Below are positions 35,202 through 43,863 of a DNA stretch of 64,000 bases, one piece after another. Numbering within the stretch: position 1 is the stretch's first letter; every line of letters begins with the position of its first letter. The stretch is from Thermaurantimonas sp046299575 (GTDB lineage: Bacteria > Bacteroidota > Bacteroidia > Flavobacteriales > Schleiferiaceae). The stretch spans positions 248,001 to 312,000 of the forward strand of contig NZ_JBKBHX010000003.1 in the NCBI RefSeq assembly GCF_046299575.1. The letters run 5' to 3'. Made by a program: the position numbers and the translations under genes. Below the pieces are notes generated by a model. It did not search any database. It saw nothing but the letters and a program-made list of their open reading frames with translations, and was not told where the DNA came from.

Positions 35202-36389
35202 TTATTCAAGAATTTCAGTTACCTGACCAGCACCTACTGTGCGACCACCTTCGCGGATAGCGAAACGGAGACCCTTGCTGATAGCTACAGGCGTGATCAG
35301 ATTTACGGTGATGGTGAGGTTATCACCTGGCATTACCATGTCAACGCCTTCAGGAAGGATGATCTCACCAGTTACGTCAGTAGTACGGAGGTAGAACTGT
35401 GGACGATACTTGTTGTGGAATGGAGTGTGGCGACCACCTTCTTCCTTCTTCAGGATATACACCTCAGCCTTGAATTTCTTGTGTGGAGTCTGAGAACCTG
35501 GCTTGCAGATCACCATACCACGACGAATTTGAGACTTTTCAATACCGCGAAGCAAGAGACCTACGTTGTCACCAGCTTCACCTCTGTCGAGGATCTTTCG
35601 GAACATCTCCACACCTGTAACGGTAGAAGTGAGCTTTTCATCACCAAATCCAATAATTTCTACAGGATCACCTGTGTTAATGATACCTGTCTCGATACGA
35701 CCAGTAGCCACAGTACCACGACCTGTAATGGTGAACACGTCTTCGATCGGCATCAGGAAAGGCTTATCCTTATCTCTTACAGGCTCTTCGATCCAGGTAT
35801 CAACAGCATCCATCAGCTTCAAAACTGTATCCACCCACTTGGGCTCACCGTTGAGAGCACCGAGAGCAGAACCTCTGATCACAGGAGTGTTGTCGCCATC
35901 GTATTCGTAGAATGAGAGAAGCTCACGAACCTCCATTTCTACAAGCTCGAGCAGCTCTTCGTCATCTACCATGTCCACCTTGTTGAGGAACACTACAATT
36001 CTGGGTACGCCTACCTGACGAGCGAGAAGAATGTGCTCACGAGTTTGGGGCATCGGACCATCGGTAGCAGCTACAACGAGGATAGCTCCATCCATCTGAG
36101 CGGCACCGGTAACCATGTTCTTCACATAGTCAGCGTGACCCGGACAGTCAACGTGTGCGTAGTGTCTCTTGTCAGTTTCGTACTCTACGTGTGCAGTGTT
36201 AATGGTGATACCTCTTTCTTTTTCTTCAGGTGCATTATCGATAGAGTCGAAGCTGCGAGCCTGAGCAAGACCTCTTTCAGCCAAAACTTTTGTAATAGCG
36301 GCAGTCAAAGTAGTCTTACCGTGGTCTACGTGACCTATAGTACCCACGTTTACGTGGGGTTTGGTTCTAATAAATTGCTCTTTTGCCAT
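35202..36389 (-). CDS. tuf: Elongation factor Tu
   Basis: 395 residues, full length. The G1 motif GHVDHGKT is at 19-26, followed by DCPGHADYVKN (G3) and NKVD (G4). It delivers aminoacyl-tRNA to the ribosome and is among the most abundant proteins. It is sandwiched between four tRNA genes and tRNA-Trp, so the transcript yields both tRNAs and EF-Tu mRNA after processing. Confidence 0.99.
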   Translation of the reverse strand: MAKEQFIRTKPHVNVGTIGHVDHGKTTLTAAITKVLAERGLAQARSFDSIDNAPEEKERGITINTAHVEYETDKRHYAHVDCPGHADYVKNMVTGAAQMDGAILVVAATDGPMPQTREHILLARQVGVPRIVVFLNKVDMVDDEELLELVEMEVRELLSFYEYDGDNTPVIRGSALGALNGEPKWVDTVLKLMDAVDTWIEEPVRDKDKPFLMPIEDVFTITGRGTVATGRIETGIINTGDPVEIIGFGDEKLTSTVTGVEMFRKILDRGEAGDNVGLLLRGIEKSQIRRGMVICKPGSQTPHKKFKAEVYILKKEEGGRHTPFHNKYRPQFYLRTTDVTGEIILPEGVDMVMPGDNLTITVNLITPVAISKGLRFAIREGGRTVGAGQVTEILE

Positions 36390-36427
36390 TTCGGAAGCTC
36401 AATTAATGTTGATAAACAAAAAATCAG

Positions 36428-36499
36428 AGCCGATGGAGGGAATTGAACCCTCGACCTTTTCCTTACCAAGGAAACACTCTACCACTGAGCTACAACGGC
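36428..36499 (-). tRNA. tRNA-Thr (anticodon GGT)
   Basis: The anticodon stem TTTCC/GGAAA encloses loop TTGGTAA, anticodon GGT. The T-arm GAGGG/CCCTC encloses TTCAATT. The acceptor GCCGTTG pairs with CATCGGC except for one T-T mismatch at the fifth pair. Discriminator is T and no CCA is encoded. It lies 38 nt upstream of tuf. Confidence 0.92.
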
Positions 36500-36508
36500 T
36501 TACCAAAG

Positions 36509-36581
36509 AGCGGAAGACGGGATTCGAACCCGCGGCCCTCAGCTTGGAAGGCTGATGCTCTACCAACTGAGCTACTTCCGC
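36509..36581 (-). tRNA. tRNA-Gly (anticodon TCC)
   Basis: The acceptor GCGGAAG/CTTCCGC is fully paired. The anticodon stem TCAGC/GCTGA carries loop CTTCCAA, anticodon TCC. T-loop TTCGAAT, discriminator T. No encoded CCA. Confidence 0.95.
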
Positions 36582-36588
36582 ACACTGG

Positions 36589-36669
36589 TGGGGAGAGAAG
36601 GATTCGAACCTCCGAAGCTTTCGCAACAGATTTACAGTCTGCCCCATTTGACCACTCTGGAATCTCCCC
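36589..36669 (-). tRNA. tRNA-Tyr (anticodon GTA)
   Basis: The acceptor GGGGAGA/TCTCCCC is fully paired. The anticodon stem GCAGA/TCTGT has one G-T pair and carries loop CTGTAAA, anticodon GTA. A long variable arm makes it a class II tRNA of 81 nt. Discriminator A, no encoded CCA. Confidence 0.95.
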
Positions 36670-36701
36670 AATCTTTTGAAAAAGAACGTTTTAAAATTAA
36701 G

Positions 36702-36774
36702 AGCCGGCAGAGGGACTCGAACCCCCGACCAGCTGATTACAAATCAGCTGCTCTACCAACTGAGCTATGCCGGC
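36702..36774 (-). tRNA. tRNA-Thr (anticodon TGT)
   Basis: The acceptor GCCGGCA/TGCCGGC is fully paired. The anticodon stem GCTGA/TCAGC carries loop TTTGTAA, anticodon TGT. Discriminator T. It is the promoter-proximal gene of the tRNA-tuf transcript. Confidence 0.95.
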
Positions 36775-36790
36775 TTAAATTTTGGGATTG

Positions 36791-36821
36791 CAAATGTAGA
36801 GATCTTTTTTGTTCTGCAAAA
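36791..36821 (-). promoter_or_regulatory. Promoter of the tRNA-tuf-secE-rpo transcript (TTTTG / TACATTTG)
   Basis: On the minus strand TACATTTG is at 36798-36791 and TTTTG at 36821-36817 with an 18-nt spacer, a strong match to the Bacteroidota -33/-7 consensus. The first tRNA (Thr-TGT) begins 16 nt downstream. Confidence 0.8.
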
Positions 36822-37054
36822 TGTTTTTCAAAAATCTTATTGGCATTTTGAAATGGCCGTCTTACCTTTACATTACTAAATTAAAAAATTGAAAATCAAT
36901 TCTTTGAAAAGTTCTTTTTGAGTAATTCATCAAACACAGTTCACAACACCGATTAGTGCTTCACAGAAATTAGACAACTTTTAACACTTATCATCAAAAA
37001 AAAGGAAGGCATATAAATCTATTCGTTTTCTTTGTTGCACAATTTCAAACAACC

Positions 37055-38107
37055 ATGAAAAAAATTCTGATTACCGGAGGTGCCGGATTCATTGGCTCAC
37101 ACGTGGTGAGGCGTTTTGTAACGAGATATCCTGAATATCACATATACAATCTCGACGCCCTAACTTATGCCGGAAACCTTGAAAATCTGAGAGACATAGA
37201 AAACGCTCCTAACTATACCTTTTTAAAAGAGGACATTACTGAGGGTGAGCGCATGATGCATCTCATTAGTGAGATAAAACCCGACGGAGTGATTCATTTA
37301 GCTGCTGAATCGCATGTTGATCGCTCTATAAACGATCCTCTCGCTTTTGTTAAAACCAATGTTATCGGCACTGTTAACCTTTTAAATGCCTGCAGAGAGA
37401 CTTGGAAAGGCAGTTACGACAAGACACTTTTTTACCATATTTCTACCGACGAGGTGTATGGTACGCTGGGCGAAACCGGGCTATTTACAGAAACTACCCC
37501 TTATGCACCTAACTCTCCATACTCGGCATCAAAAGCAGCATCTGACCATTTCGTACGTGCCTATGGTGAAACGTACGGAATGAGCTATATAATTACCAAC
37601 TGTTCAAACAACTATGGCCCATACCAATTTCCAGAGAAATTAATTCCGCTCTTTATCAACAATATTATACACCAAAAACCACTGCCAGTGTACGGCGATG
37701 GACTTTATACTCGTGACTGGCTGTATGTAGTTGATCACGCTATAGCTATTGATTTAGTTTTCCACAAGGGAAAAAGTCACGAAACCTACAACATCGGTGG
37801 CTTCAACGAATGGAAAAACATTGATCTGGTTAGATTGCTCTGCCGGCTAATGGATAAAAAACTCGGAAGAGAAGAAGGTAGCTCTGAAAAACTCATCACC
37901 TTTGTAAAAGATAGGCCGGGTCACGATCGAAGGTATGCCATAGATGCCTCCAAAATAAATCGCGAGCTGGGCTGGAAACCATCTGTTACATTTGAACAAG
38001 GGCTTTCCGAAACCATCGATTGGTATCTTAATAATACAGAATGGCTCACTCATGTAACCTCCGGTGCTTACCAACACTATTACGAGCAGATGTACAAAAA
38101 CAGATAA
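37055..38107 (+). CDS. rfbB: dTDP-glucose 4,6-dehydratase
   Basis: 350 residues of the extended SDR type. The NAD motif GGAGFIGS is at 8-15, the active-site ISTDEVYG segment is at about 130-137, and the catalytic YSASK follows. It turns dTDP-glucose into dTDP-4-keto-6-deoxyglucose for rhamnose and other surface sugars. It is a single gene here, far from rfbA. The last 40 residues are the usual C-terminal tail of the family. Confidence 0.97.
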   Translation: MKKILITGGAGFIGSHVVRRFVTRYPEYHIYNLDALTYAGNLENLRDIENAPNYTFLKEDITEGERMMHLISEIKPDGVIHLAAESHVDRSINDPLAFVKTNVIGTVNLLNACRETWKGSYDKTLFYHISTDEVYGTLGETGLFTETTPYAPNSPYSASKAASDHFVRAYGETYGMSYIITNCSNNYGPYQFPEKLIPLFINNIIHQKPLPVYGDGLYTRDWLYVVDHAIAIDLVFHKGKSHETYNIGGFNEWKNIDLVRLLCRLMDKKLGREEGSSEKLITFVKDRPGHDRRYAIDASKINRELGWKPSVTFEQGLSETIDWYLNNTEWLTHVTSGAYQHYYEQMYKNR

Positions 38108-38147
38108 GATAAGTTTACAATAAAATTCAGCCTCCGGTCTTGGCACT

Positions 38148-40571
38148 TTACACCATCCTGGGGGCTGATTTATTTAATTTACCTCGTATTTCCATTCCAA
38201 GTTTATTGGCCAGCAGCAACACTCCAAACATTTCTGATTGGGGAAATTTACCCTCTTTAATTATGGTAAATATCAAATCCTGAAGTTCGTTGAGTTGTGG
38301 AGTTATACCTATAGATTTTAAGCTGTTTATCAAATCAATAGACAATTCGACGACGAGGTGGATGTTTTGATTTTTGCGATATTCTTCTACAAGGGTATTA
38401 ATTTTCAAAGTAGCAGCATAGTTGAGCCTTTCTGTTGGGATTCGGAATTTCCATTTCAGAATTATTTGCTCTATTTCGTGGATCTTGTCGATATCGGGCA
38501 AAGTAGGTGATGCAAGCTCGTCATAAAGATTCTGTATAACTAAGGTCTTTAAGTTGGTTATCAAAATTTCGGGGATTGTCAGACCTTCTTTGTGCATCAA
38601 ATTGAGCAGCAGGAAGGTGCGCTCATTGATGCGCTCGTAAAAATCAAGGGCATTTTTAACCTGAATATCCAGTACGCGATCGAGTAATTTTTTCTGTTCG
38701 TCTTTGAAAAGGTCAAAGAAAGAGAAGGTGCGTGAAGCAAAGTTGTCTTTAATAAGCTCAAGTACCTGGGTCAGATTTCCGGCATCAAAGTATTCTCTGA
38801 ATTTTTTGACAAGCGAAGCGTATTCATCATAGCTAAGGCTATCAGCGGTATTGCCAATGAGGTGATGATTGCCAAGATACAGAATTACAAAGCTGAAGCG
38901 CTTTTGACTCTGGGTCACCTTTGAGCGCACCTTCGTTTGACCAATTACGAGCAACTGGCCGCCTGCCTTTATACGGGTAAGTTCTTCAGAGGTGCATTCA
39001 TAATTGAGCACTGTGAGGTTGCGAGCATCTTCTTCGAAGAGGGTACTTACTGCATAGTGCATACCAACTTGAGTAAGCGACAGGCGCTTGGGCACTACCA
39101 TAGTGCGATATATGTCGGCCCCAGTACCCAGTGAAGGAATATTGGACTGAGCCTGGCTCAAAATTTCCAGAAAACGCGGATAAAGGTCCACTTGCGCTAC
39201 ATCCTCGGCCAGCTGCATGGCGCGCTCAGCATATTGTAATATTTGAATGGTTTCAATTCCAGAAATTTCGTTGAAAAACCAACCGCAGGAAGTGTACATA
39301 TATAGGGCCATGCGCTGCATTTCGAGTGCGCGGATGATGGTAATGATTTCTTCCTCTTTGAGGTCTTTACCAATATAATGTTCAATGAACCGTAGTGTTT
39401 TTGTGCGGCTCCTCTGCTGAAAGATGTGGATGTATTTGTTTCGAAGATCCCATGGATTCGGATGGTATTTTTTTAGTTTTGATTCAAAAATATTTGCGAG
39501 TTCATCTCTCAAATAATCAAGGGCTTCGCGCAAAGGCTTACGCCACTTCTGATTCCAATGGGGCTCACCACCTGTCTTACAACCGCAGTCTGATCTCCAC
39601 CGCTCTACCCCATGTGCACACGACCAGGAGGAGTTTTCATGAATCTGAACCTCGTATTGAGGTGGGAATTTTCTCAGATAGTAGCCATAGTTGGCTATTT
39701 TTATATCAGGTTGTTTTTTTAGGTAATGAATGCAGTAGGCCAGTGCCATGTCGCCATTGCGGTGGTGATGACCATAGCTTTCACCGTCAGTTGCAATATG
39801 TACCAATTGCGCCTCACTTGGGTCGGAGTCGAAGGCGCTCATCAACTGGTGTGCGAAAAATTTTCCGTCGTTTAAATATCCTTTGAAGGCGACGCCTTGC
39901 GATAATTCGGCATGATAAAAAAAGATAGCAATCGACTTGCCCGACGGCAAGTTGCAAACGTAAGCTCTGCGGCTGTCGATACCAGGAATCCAGTCGTTTG
40001 TTCCAATTCGCCGAAAACGAGCGGCCTGATATGGCGACAGGATGGTGAATTTTATTTTGTTTTCGGCCAGGATTTCAAGCGTTTCGGTATCAACGGCGGT
40101 TTCGGCAAGCCACATACCTTCCGGATTTCTACCGAAGCGCTTTTCAAAGTCCTCTATTCCCCAAATGATTTGTGTCTCTTTGTCACGGCGATTGGCCAGT
40201 GGCATAATGATGTGGTTATACACCTGTGCAATGGCCGACCCGTGTCCCTCGAACTGAACGATCGACTGCATATCGGCATCTATAATTCGCTGATATACAT
40301 CGGGCTGGTGAATTTCGAGCCAGCTGAGCAAGGTAGGACCGAAGTTGAAGGAAATATCTATGTAGTTGTTTACGATATCAGCGATTTTTCCTGCATCGTT
40401 CAGGATGCGACTCACACTGTTTGGTCGATAGCATTCTTGGGTGATGCGTTCGTTCCAATCGTGATAGGGATGTGCAGATTCCTGAATCTCGATCTCTTCG
40501 AGCCAAGCATTCTCCCGGGGTGGCTGGTAAAAGTGACCATGTACGCAGATGTACTTTTTGCATTCGGCCAT
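38148..40571 (-). CDS. DUF3536 / GH57-type glycoside hydrolase-like protein
   Basis: 807 residues. The N-terminal half is a GH57-like (beta/alpha)7 domain beginning KYICVHGHFYQPPRENAWLEE, with WLAETAVDTETLEILAE (about 165-180), where the GH57 nucleophile Glu is expected, and ATDGESYGHHHRNGD (about 260-275). The C-terminal half is the DUF3536 region, mostly helical. GH57 members include amylopullulanases, alpha-glucanotransferases and branching enzymes; which of these it is cannot be told. It follows glgB by 21 nt, so a role in glycogen or maltodextrin turnover is likely. Its stop is convergent with rfbB. Confidence 0.85.
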   Translation of the reverse strand: MAECKKYICVHGHFYQPPRENAWLEEIEIQESAHPYHDWNERITQECYRPNSVSRILNDAGKIADIVNNYIDISFNFGPTLLSWLEIHQPDVYQRIIDADMQSIVQFEGHGSAIAQVYNHIIMPLANRRDKETQIIWGIEDFEKRFGRNPEGMWLAETAVDTETLEILAENKIKFTILSPYQAARFRRIGTNDWIPGIDSRRAYVCNLPSGKSIAIFFYHAELSQGVAFKGYLNDGKFFAHQLMSAFDSDPSEAQLVHIATDGESYGHHHRNGDMALAYCIHYLKKQPDIKIANYGYYLRKFPPQYEVQIHENSSWSCAHGVERWRSDCGCKTGGEPHWNQKWRKPLREALDYLRDELANIFESKLKKYHPNPWDLRNKYIHIFQQRSRTKTLRFIEHYIGKDLKEEEIITIIRALEMQRMALYMYTSCGWFFNEISGIETIQILQYAERAMQLAEDVAQVDLYPRFLEILSQAQSNIPSLGTGADIYRTMVVPKRLSLTQVGMHYAVSTLFEEDARNLTVLNYECTSEELTRIKAGGQLLVIGQTKVRSKVTQSQKRFSFVILYLGNHHLIGNTADSLSYDEYASLVKKFREYFDAGNLTQVLELIKDNFASRTFSFFDLFKDEQKKLLDRVLDIQVKNALDFYERINERTFLLLNLMHKEGLTIPEILITNLKTLVIQNLYDELASPTLPDIDKIHEIEQIILKWKFRIPTERLNYAATLKINTLVEEYRKNQNIHLVVELSIDLINSLKSIGITPQLNELQDLIFTIIKEGKFPQSEMFGVLLLANKLGMEIRGKLNKSAPRMV

Positions 40572-40592
40572 GTGTCAAGGGGAATTAATATT

Positions 40593-42503
40593 TTAAGTGT
40601 TTGATTTTGCAAATACTACAACTGCCAGTGGAGGTAAATCAACGGCTATACTGTGTTCGCGGCCATGCCATGGAGTGGTATCTGACTTTACTTTGTAGCC
40701 ATTTTTTAGCATTCCGCTGCCGCCATATTTGGCATCATCGGTGTTTAGTATTAATTTCCAATATCCATAGGAGGGAACTCCAATTCGGTAATCTTTACGT
40801 GGTACAGGGGTGAAGTTAGCAATGATTACCAGGTCGTTGTTAGGATTGCCTGATTTGCGCACATACGAAAGCACACTTTGCTTCCAGTCGTTGGCTTCAA
40901 TCCACTCAAAACCTTCGGGGCTGTACTGTTTTTTATAGAGTGCCTCTTGATTTTTATAAAGGTGATTTAAATCAATAATGAGTTGCTGAATGCCTTGACT
41001 GAAGGAAAGGTTAGCAAGCTGATCCCACCGCACCGAGCCATCGTGATTCCATTCGCTCGATTGACCAAATTCGCTGCCCATAAACATCAGTTTGCTCCCA
41101 GGATGGGTGTACATATAGCCGTACAAAGCTCTTAGGTTGGCAAATTTTTGCCAAAGGTCACCCGGCATACGACTTAGTAAAGATCCTTTGCCGTGAACAA
41201 CCTCATCGTGCGAAAAGGGAAGCACAAAATTCTCGCTGAACGCATATACCAGGCTGAAGGTAATTTGATTGTGGTGATACCTGCGAAAGAGAGGATCGAT
41301 GCTGAAGTATTTCAATGAATCATGCATCCAACCCATCATCCACTTCATTCCAAAGCCAAGGCCTCCATCATACACAGGCCTTGACACTTTTGGAAAAGAG
41401 GTAGATTCTTCGGCAATCATTTGGATGTCAGGATGTTCCTTATATATATACTCATTGAGTTCTTTCATAAAAGAGATAGCTTCCAGGTTTTCCTTTCCAC
41501 CGTACTGATTAGGAACCCATTCGCCAGGCTTTCTGGAGTAATCCAGGTAAAGCATGGAGGCCACAGCATCTACTCTCAGTGCATCGGCATGAAAGTGCTC
41601 AATCCAAAACATGGCATTTGAAAAGAGGAAAGAACGCACTTCATACCTTCCGTAATTAAAAATATAGCTATTCCAGTCGGGGTGATATCCCTTTCGGGGG
41701 TCTTCGTGCTCGTAGAGCGATGTACCATCAAATTTATGTAGACCATGTGCATCGCCAGGAAAGTGAGAGGGCACCCAGTCGAGAATTACTGCTATGTCAG
41801 CTTGATGAAAAGCATCGATCAGCTCCATAAACTCAGCAGGCGTACCGTATCGTGAAGAGGGAGCGAAATATCCGGTGATTTGATAACCCCATGATCCGAA
41901 AAAAGGATGTTCCATGACGGGCATAAACTCCACGTGCGTATAACCCATTTTCTTTACATAAGGCACCAATTTTTCGATTAATTGCTTATAGCTCAGAGAG
42001 GTGCCGTCAGGGTTTCGCATCCAACTGCCCAAGTGCACTTCATAAATGCTCATGGGGCTATCATGGCAATTACGCAGACTTAAATTGGCTTTCCATTTTT
42101 TATCCTTCCAATGGTATTTATCCTTCCAAATAATGCTGGCAGTCTTGGGAGGTGTTTCGCACATTCGGCCGTAGGGATCTGCCTTCTCAAGATGGTAGCC
42201 CCAGGGCGAAACAATCATGTATTTGTAGCGATGCCCTTCCAAAGCCCCGGGCACAAAGCCTTCCCAGATTCCTGAACCATCCCAACGCGGGTAGAGTGGA
42301 TGGGCTTCTTTATTCCAAAAATTAAAGTCACCTATTACAGAGACATATTTCGCATTCGGTGCCCACACTGAAAAATACGTTCCTTCAACTCCGTCTATCT
42401 CCATGGGATGAGCTCCCATTTTTTCGTACATTTTGAAGTGGTGACCCGAGCTGAAAAGAGAAATATCAAAATCCGTATAAAGAGAATGTGGGACTGTACT
42501 CAT
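40593..42503 (-). CDS. glgB: 1,4-alpha-glucan branching enzyme
   Basis: 636 residues, the normal GH13_9 length. An N-terminal CBM48-like domain (about 35-125) precedes the catalytic barrel, with nucleophile Asp312 (ALRVDAVAS), acid Glu365 (AEES) and third Asp433 (FSHDE). It makes alpha-1,6 branches in glycogen in the cytoplasm. It is first in a two-gene unit with the GH57-like gene. No glgA, glgC or glgP are in the window. Confidence 0.97.
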   Translation of the reverse strand: MSTVPHSLYTDFDISLFSSGHHFKMYEKMGAHPMEIDGVEGTYFSVWAPNAKYVSVIGDFNFWNKEAHPLYPRWDGSGIWEGFVPGALEGHRYKYMIVSPWGYHLEKADPYGRMCETPPKTASIIWKDKYHWKDKKWKANLSLRNCHDSPMSIYEVHLGSWMRNPDGTSLSYKQLIEKLVPYVKKMGYTHVEFMPVMEHPFFGSWGYQITGYFAPSSRYGTPAEFMELIDAFHQADIAVILDWVPSHFPGDAHGLHKFDGTSLYEHEDPRKGYHPDWNSYIFNYGRYEVRSFLFSNAMFWIEHFHADALRVDAVASMLYLDYSRKPGEWVPNQYGGKENLEAISFMKELNEYIYKEHPDIQMIAEESTSFPKVSRPVYDGGLGFGMKWMMGWMHDSLKYFSIDPLFRRYHHNQITFSLVYAFSENFVLPFSHDEVVHGKGSLLSRMPGDLWQKFANLRALYGYMYTHPGSKLMFMGSEFGQSSEWNHDGSVRWDQLANLSFSQGIQQLIIDLNHLYKNQEALYKKQYSPEGFEWIEANDWKQSVLSYVRKSGNPNNDLVIIANFTPVPRKDYRIGVPSYGYWKLILNTDDAKYGGSGMLKNGYKVKSDTTPWHGREHSIAVDLPPLAVVVFAKSNT

Positions 42504-42556
42504 ACCATTGTAAGGAATGAAATGATTTCAATGCTGCTAAATAAATTCAAAGATTT

Positions 42557-42570
42557 CACATAAATATGTG
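42557..42570. promoter_or_regulatory. Palindrome between glgB and the HU-SPOR gene
   Basis: The 14-nt sequence CACATAAATATGTG has perfect 6-nt arms around AA, 53 nt upstream of the glgB ATG. It may be an operator; no known site is matched, and AT-rich palindromes can arise by chance. Confidence 0.3.
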
Positions 42571-42603
42571 GTTTGGTCAGGAATGATCTAAATTAATTTT
42601 CCA

Positions 42604-42611
42604 TACCTTTG
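42604..42611 (+). promoter_or_regulatory. -7 box TACCTTTG for the HU-SPOR gene
   Basis: TACCTTTG fits TAnnTTTG and lies 22 nt before the ATG at 42634. No convincing -33 TTG is seen. Confidence 0.45.
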
Positions 42612-42633
42612 CCATGATTAAGTAAAAAGGCCG

Positions 42634-43710
42634 ATGACGATAAACGAGCACATTATCAATCTGCTCTATTCTTACGACTGTGTAATTATACCTGGTTTCG
42701 GTGGTTTTGTTGCCAGATACTTTCCCGCCGAAATACAGGAGGGCACATATATGTTTCGGCCACCTTCGAAGCGCATTTCTTTCAATGCCCGATTGAAAGA
42801 AAACGATGGCTTAGTAGCACACTACATCAGTCAGAAAGAAGGAATTTCGTACCAGGAAGCCCTTCAGATGCTCGAAATAACAGTTCGCTCTTGGAATAGA
42901 ATACTGGAAAGTGGCAACAAAATACATCTTGAGGGCATAGGTAAGATTTACACCGATTCAGAAGGCAATTTGCAATTTACCCCGGCCCTTGAGGCTAATT
43001 TTTTGACTTCATCATATGGACTCGCCATGTTTCGCTCACCGGCAATTACAACGGAATCATTGATTGCACAATCCATTCGCCGGCAAGCAGAAGCTGAAGG
43101 CAAAGTACTCGAGAGCAGAAATGCTGGTTATTTTCTTTCAAATGTCTTCAATACGGTAAAAGTAGCATCTGTAGTGGTTGTGGTAGGATCCATCTTTTAC
43201 TTAGCCATTGAAAACACTCAGATGTTTAAAAGGTCAAAAACCGATAGTTTTTCATACATAGGTTTCACAGTCAATGATTCCATTGCACCTACTTCTGAGG
43301 ATCTTAAAGATAATTTTAATATATCTGAGTCAGAGTCAACAGAATTCAATGAGCCTGCGCGACAGATTGAAACAAAATCACAGGAACAAAAAATCGAGAA
43401 TTTTTCCTCGGTTGAAATTCTCCCGCTGAAGGAAGTACGATCAGCTGAAAACTCAAGCTACAATGGCACCAGCACCGCCGAAAAAGTCAGTGAAGTGCGA
43501 GAAATTGTTAAAATTTCCGTAGGTGCCTTCGGCGTAGAAGCAAATGCTCAAAACAGACTCAGAGAACTTGCTAATCATAATATAAATGGTTTCATAGAAC
43601 CCACTGGCAAGCTCTATCGCGTGGTGGTAGCTTGTGAAAAGAAAGAGGCTGATGTAATGCTTCAAAAGATCAAAGAAATGGTAGCACAAGATGCCTTTGT
43701 TTTAAAATAA
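42634..43710 (+). CDS. HU-CCDC81-like and SPOR domain membrane protein
   Basis: 358 residues. Residues about 1-135 match the HU-CCDC81 bacterial type of domain (VIIPGFGGFVARYFPAEI, NARLKENDGLVAHYIS, LEGIGKIY), a divergent relative of HU/IHF DNA-binding proteins. One membrane helix lies at about 175-192 and a SPOR domain at about 285-358. The predicted topology puts the HU-like part in the cytoplasm and SPOR in the periplasm, where it may bind septal peptidoglycan. It could tie chromosome or an HU-like partner to the division site; that is inference. No neighbour on the same strand shows a clear functional link. Confidence 0.85.
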   Translation: MTINEHIINLLYSYDCVIIPGFGGFVARYFPAEIQEGTYMFRPPSKRISFNARLKENDGLVAHYISQKEGISYQEALQMLEITVRSWNRILESGNKIHLEGIGKIYTDSEGNLQFTPALEANFLTSSYGLAMFRSPAITTESLIAQSIRRQAEAEGKVLESRNAGYFLSNVFNTVKVASVVVVVGSIFYLAIENTQMFKRSKTDSFSYIGFTVNDSIAPTSEDLKDNFNISESESTEFNEPARQIETKSQEQKIENFSSVEILPLKEVRSAENSSYNGTSTAEKVSEVREIVKISVGAFGVEANAQNRLRELANHNINGFIEPTGKLYRVVVACEKKEADVMLQKIKEMVAQDAFVLK

Positions 43711-43800
43711 CACATTTTTTTACTCTTTTTCGCTACAAGGATTTTACAAGCGCCTTTTGAAAGAACAGTCCAGAGTTTCCAATCATTTTTTTGTGACTAC

Positions 43801-43837
43801 CGGTCCCGACCGATTAAGATCTGCAAGCGTAGTTTTG
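43801..43837 (+). promoter_or_regulatory. pruA promoter region: -7 box and upstream dyad
   Basis: TAGTTTTG at 43830-43837 fits the -7 box and lies 26 nt upstream of the ATG. About 18 nt before it is the dyad CGGTC-CC-GACCG (43801-43812), perfect arms with a 2-nt spacer, located near where -33 would be. It could be an operator or an accidental palindrome. Confidence 0.4.
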
Positions 43838-43863
43838 TTTCAGAATTTTAATAATTCCAAATT

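Noticed and set aside
38128..38167. CAGCCTCC/GGGGGCTG pair between rfbB and the DUF3536 gene
   Set aside because: The loop is 24 nt, one pair is G-T, and no T run follows, so it is not a convincing terminator.
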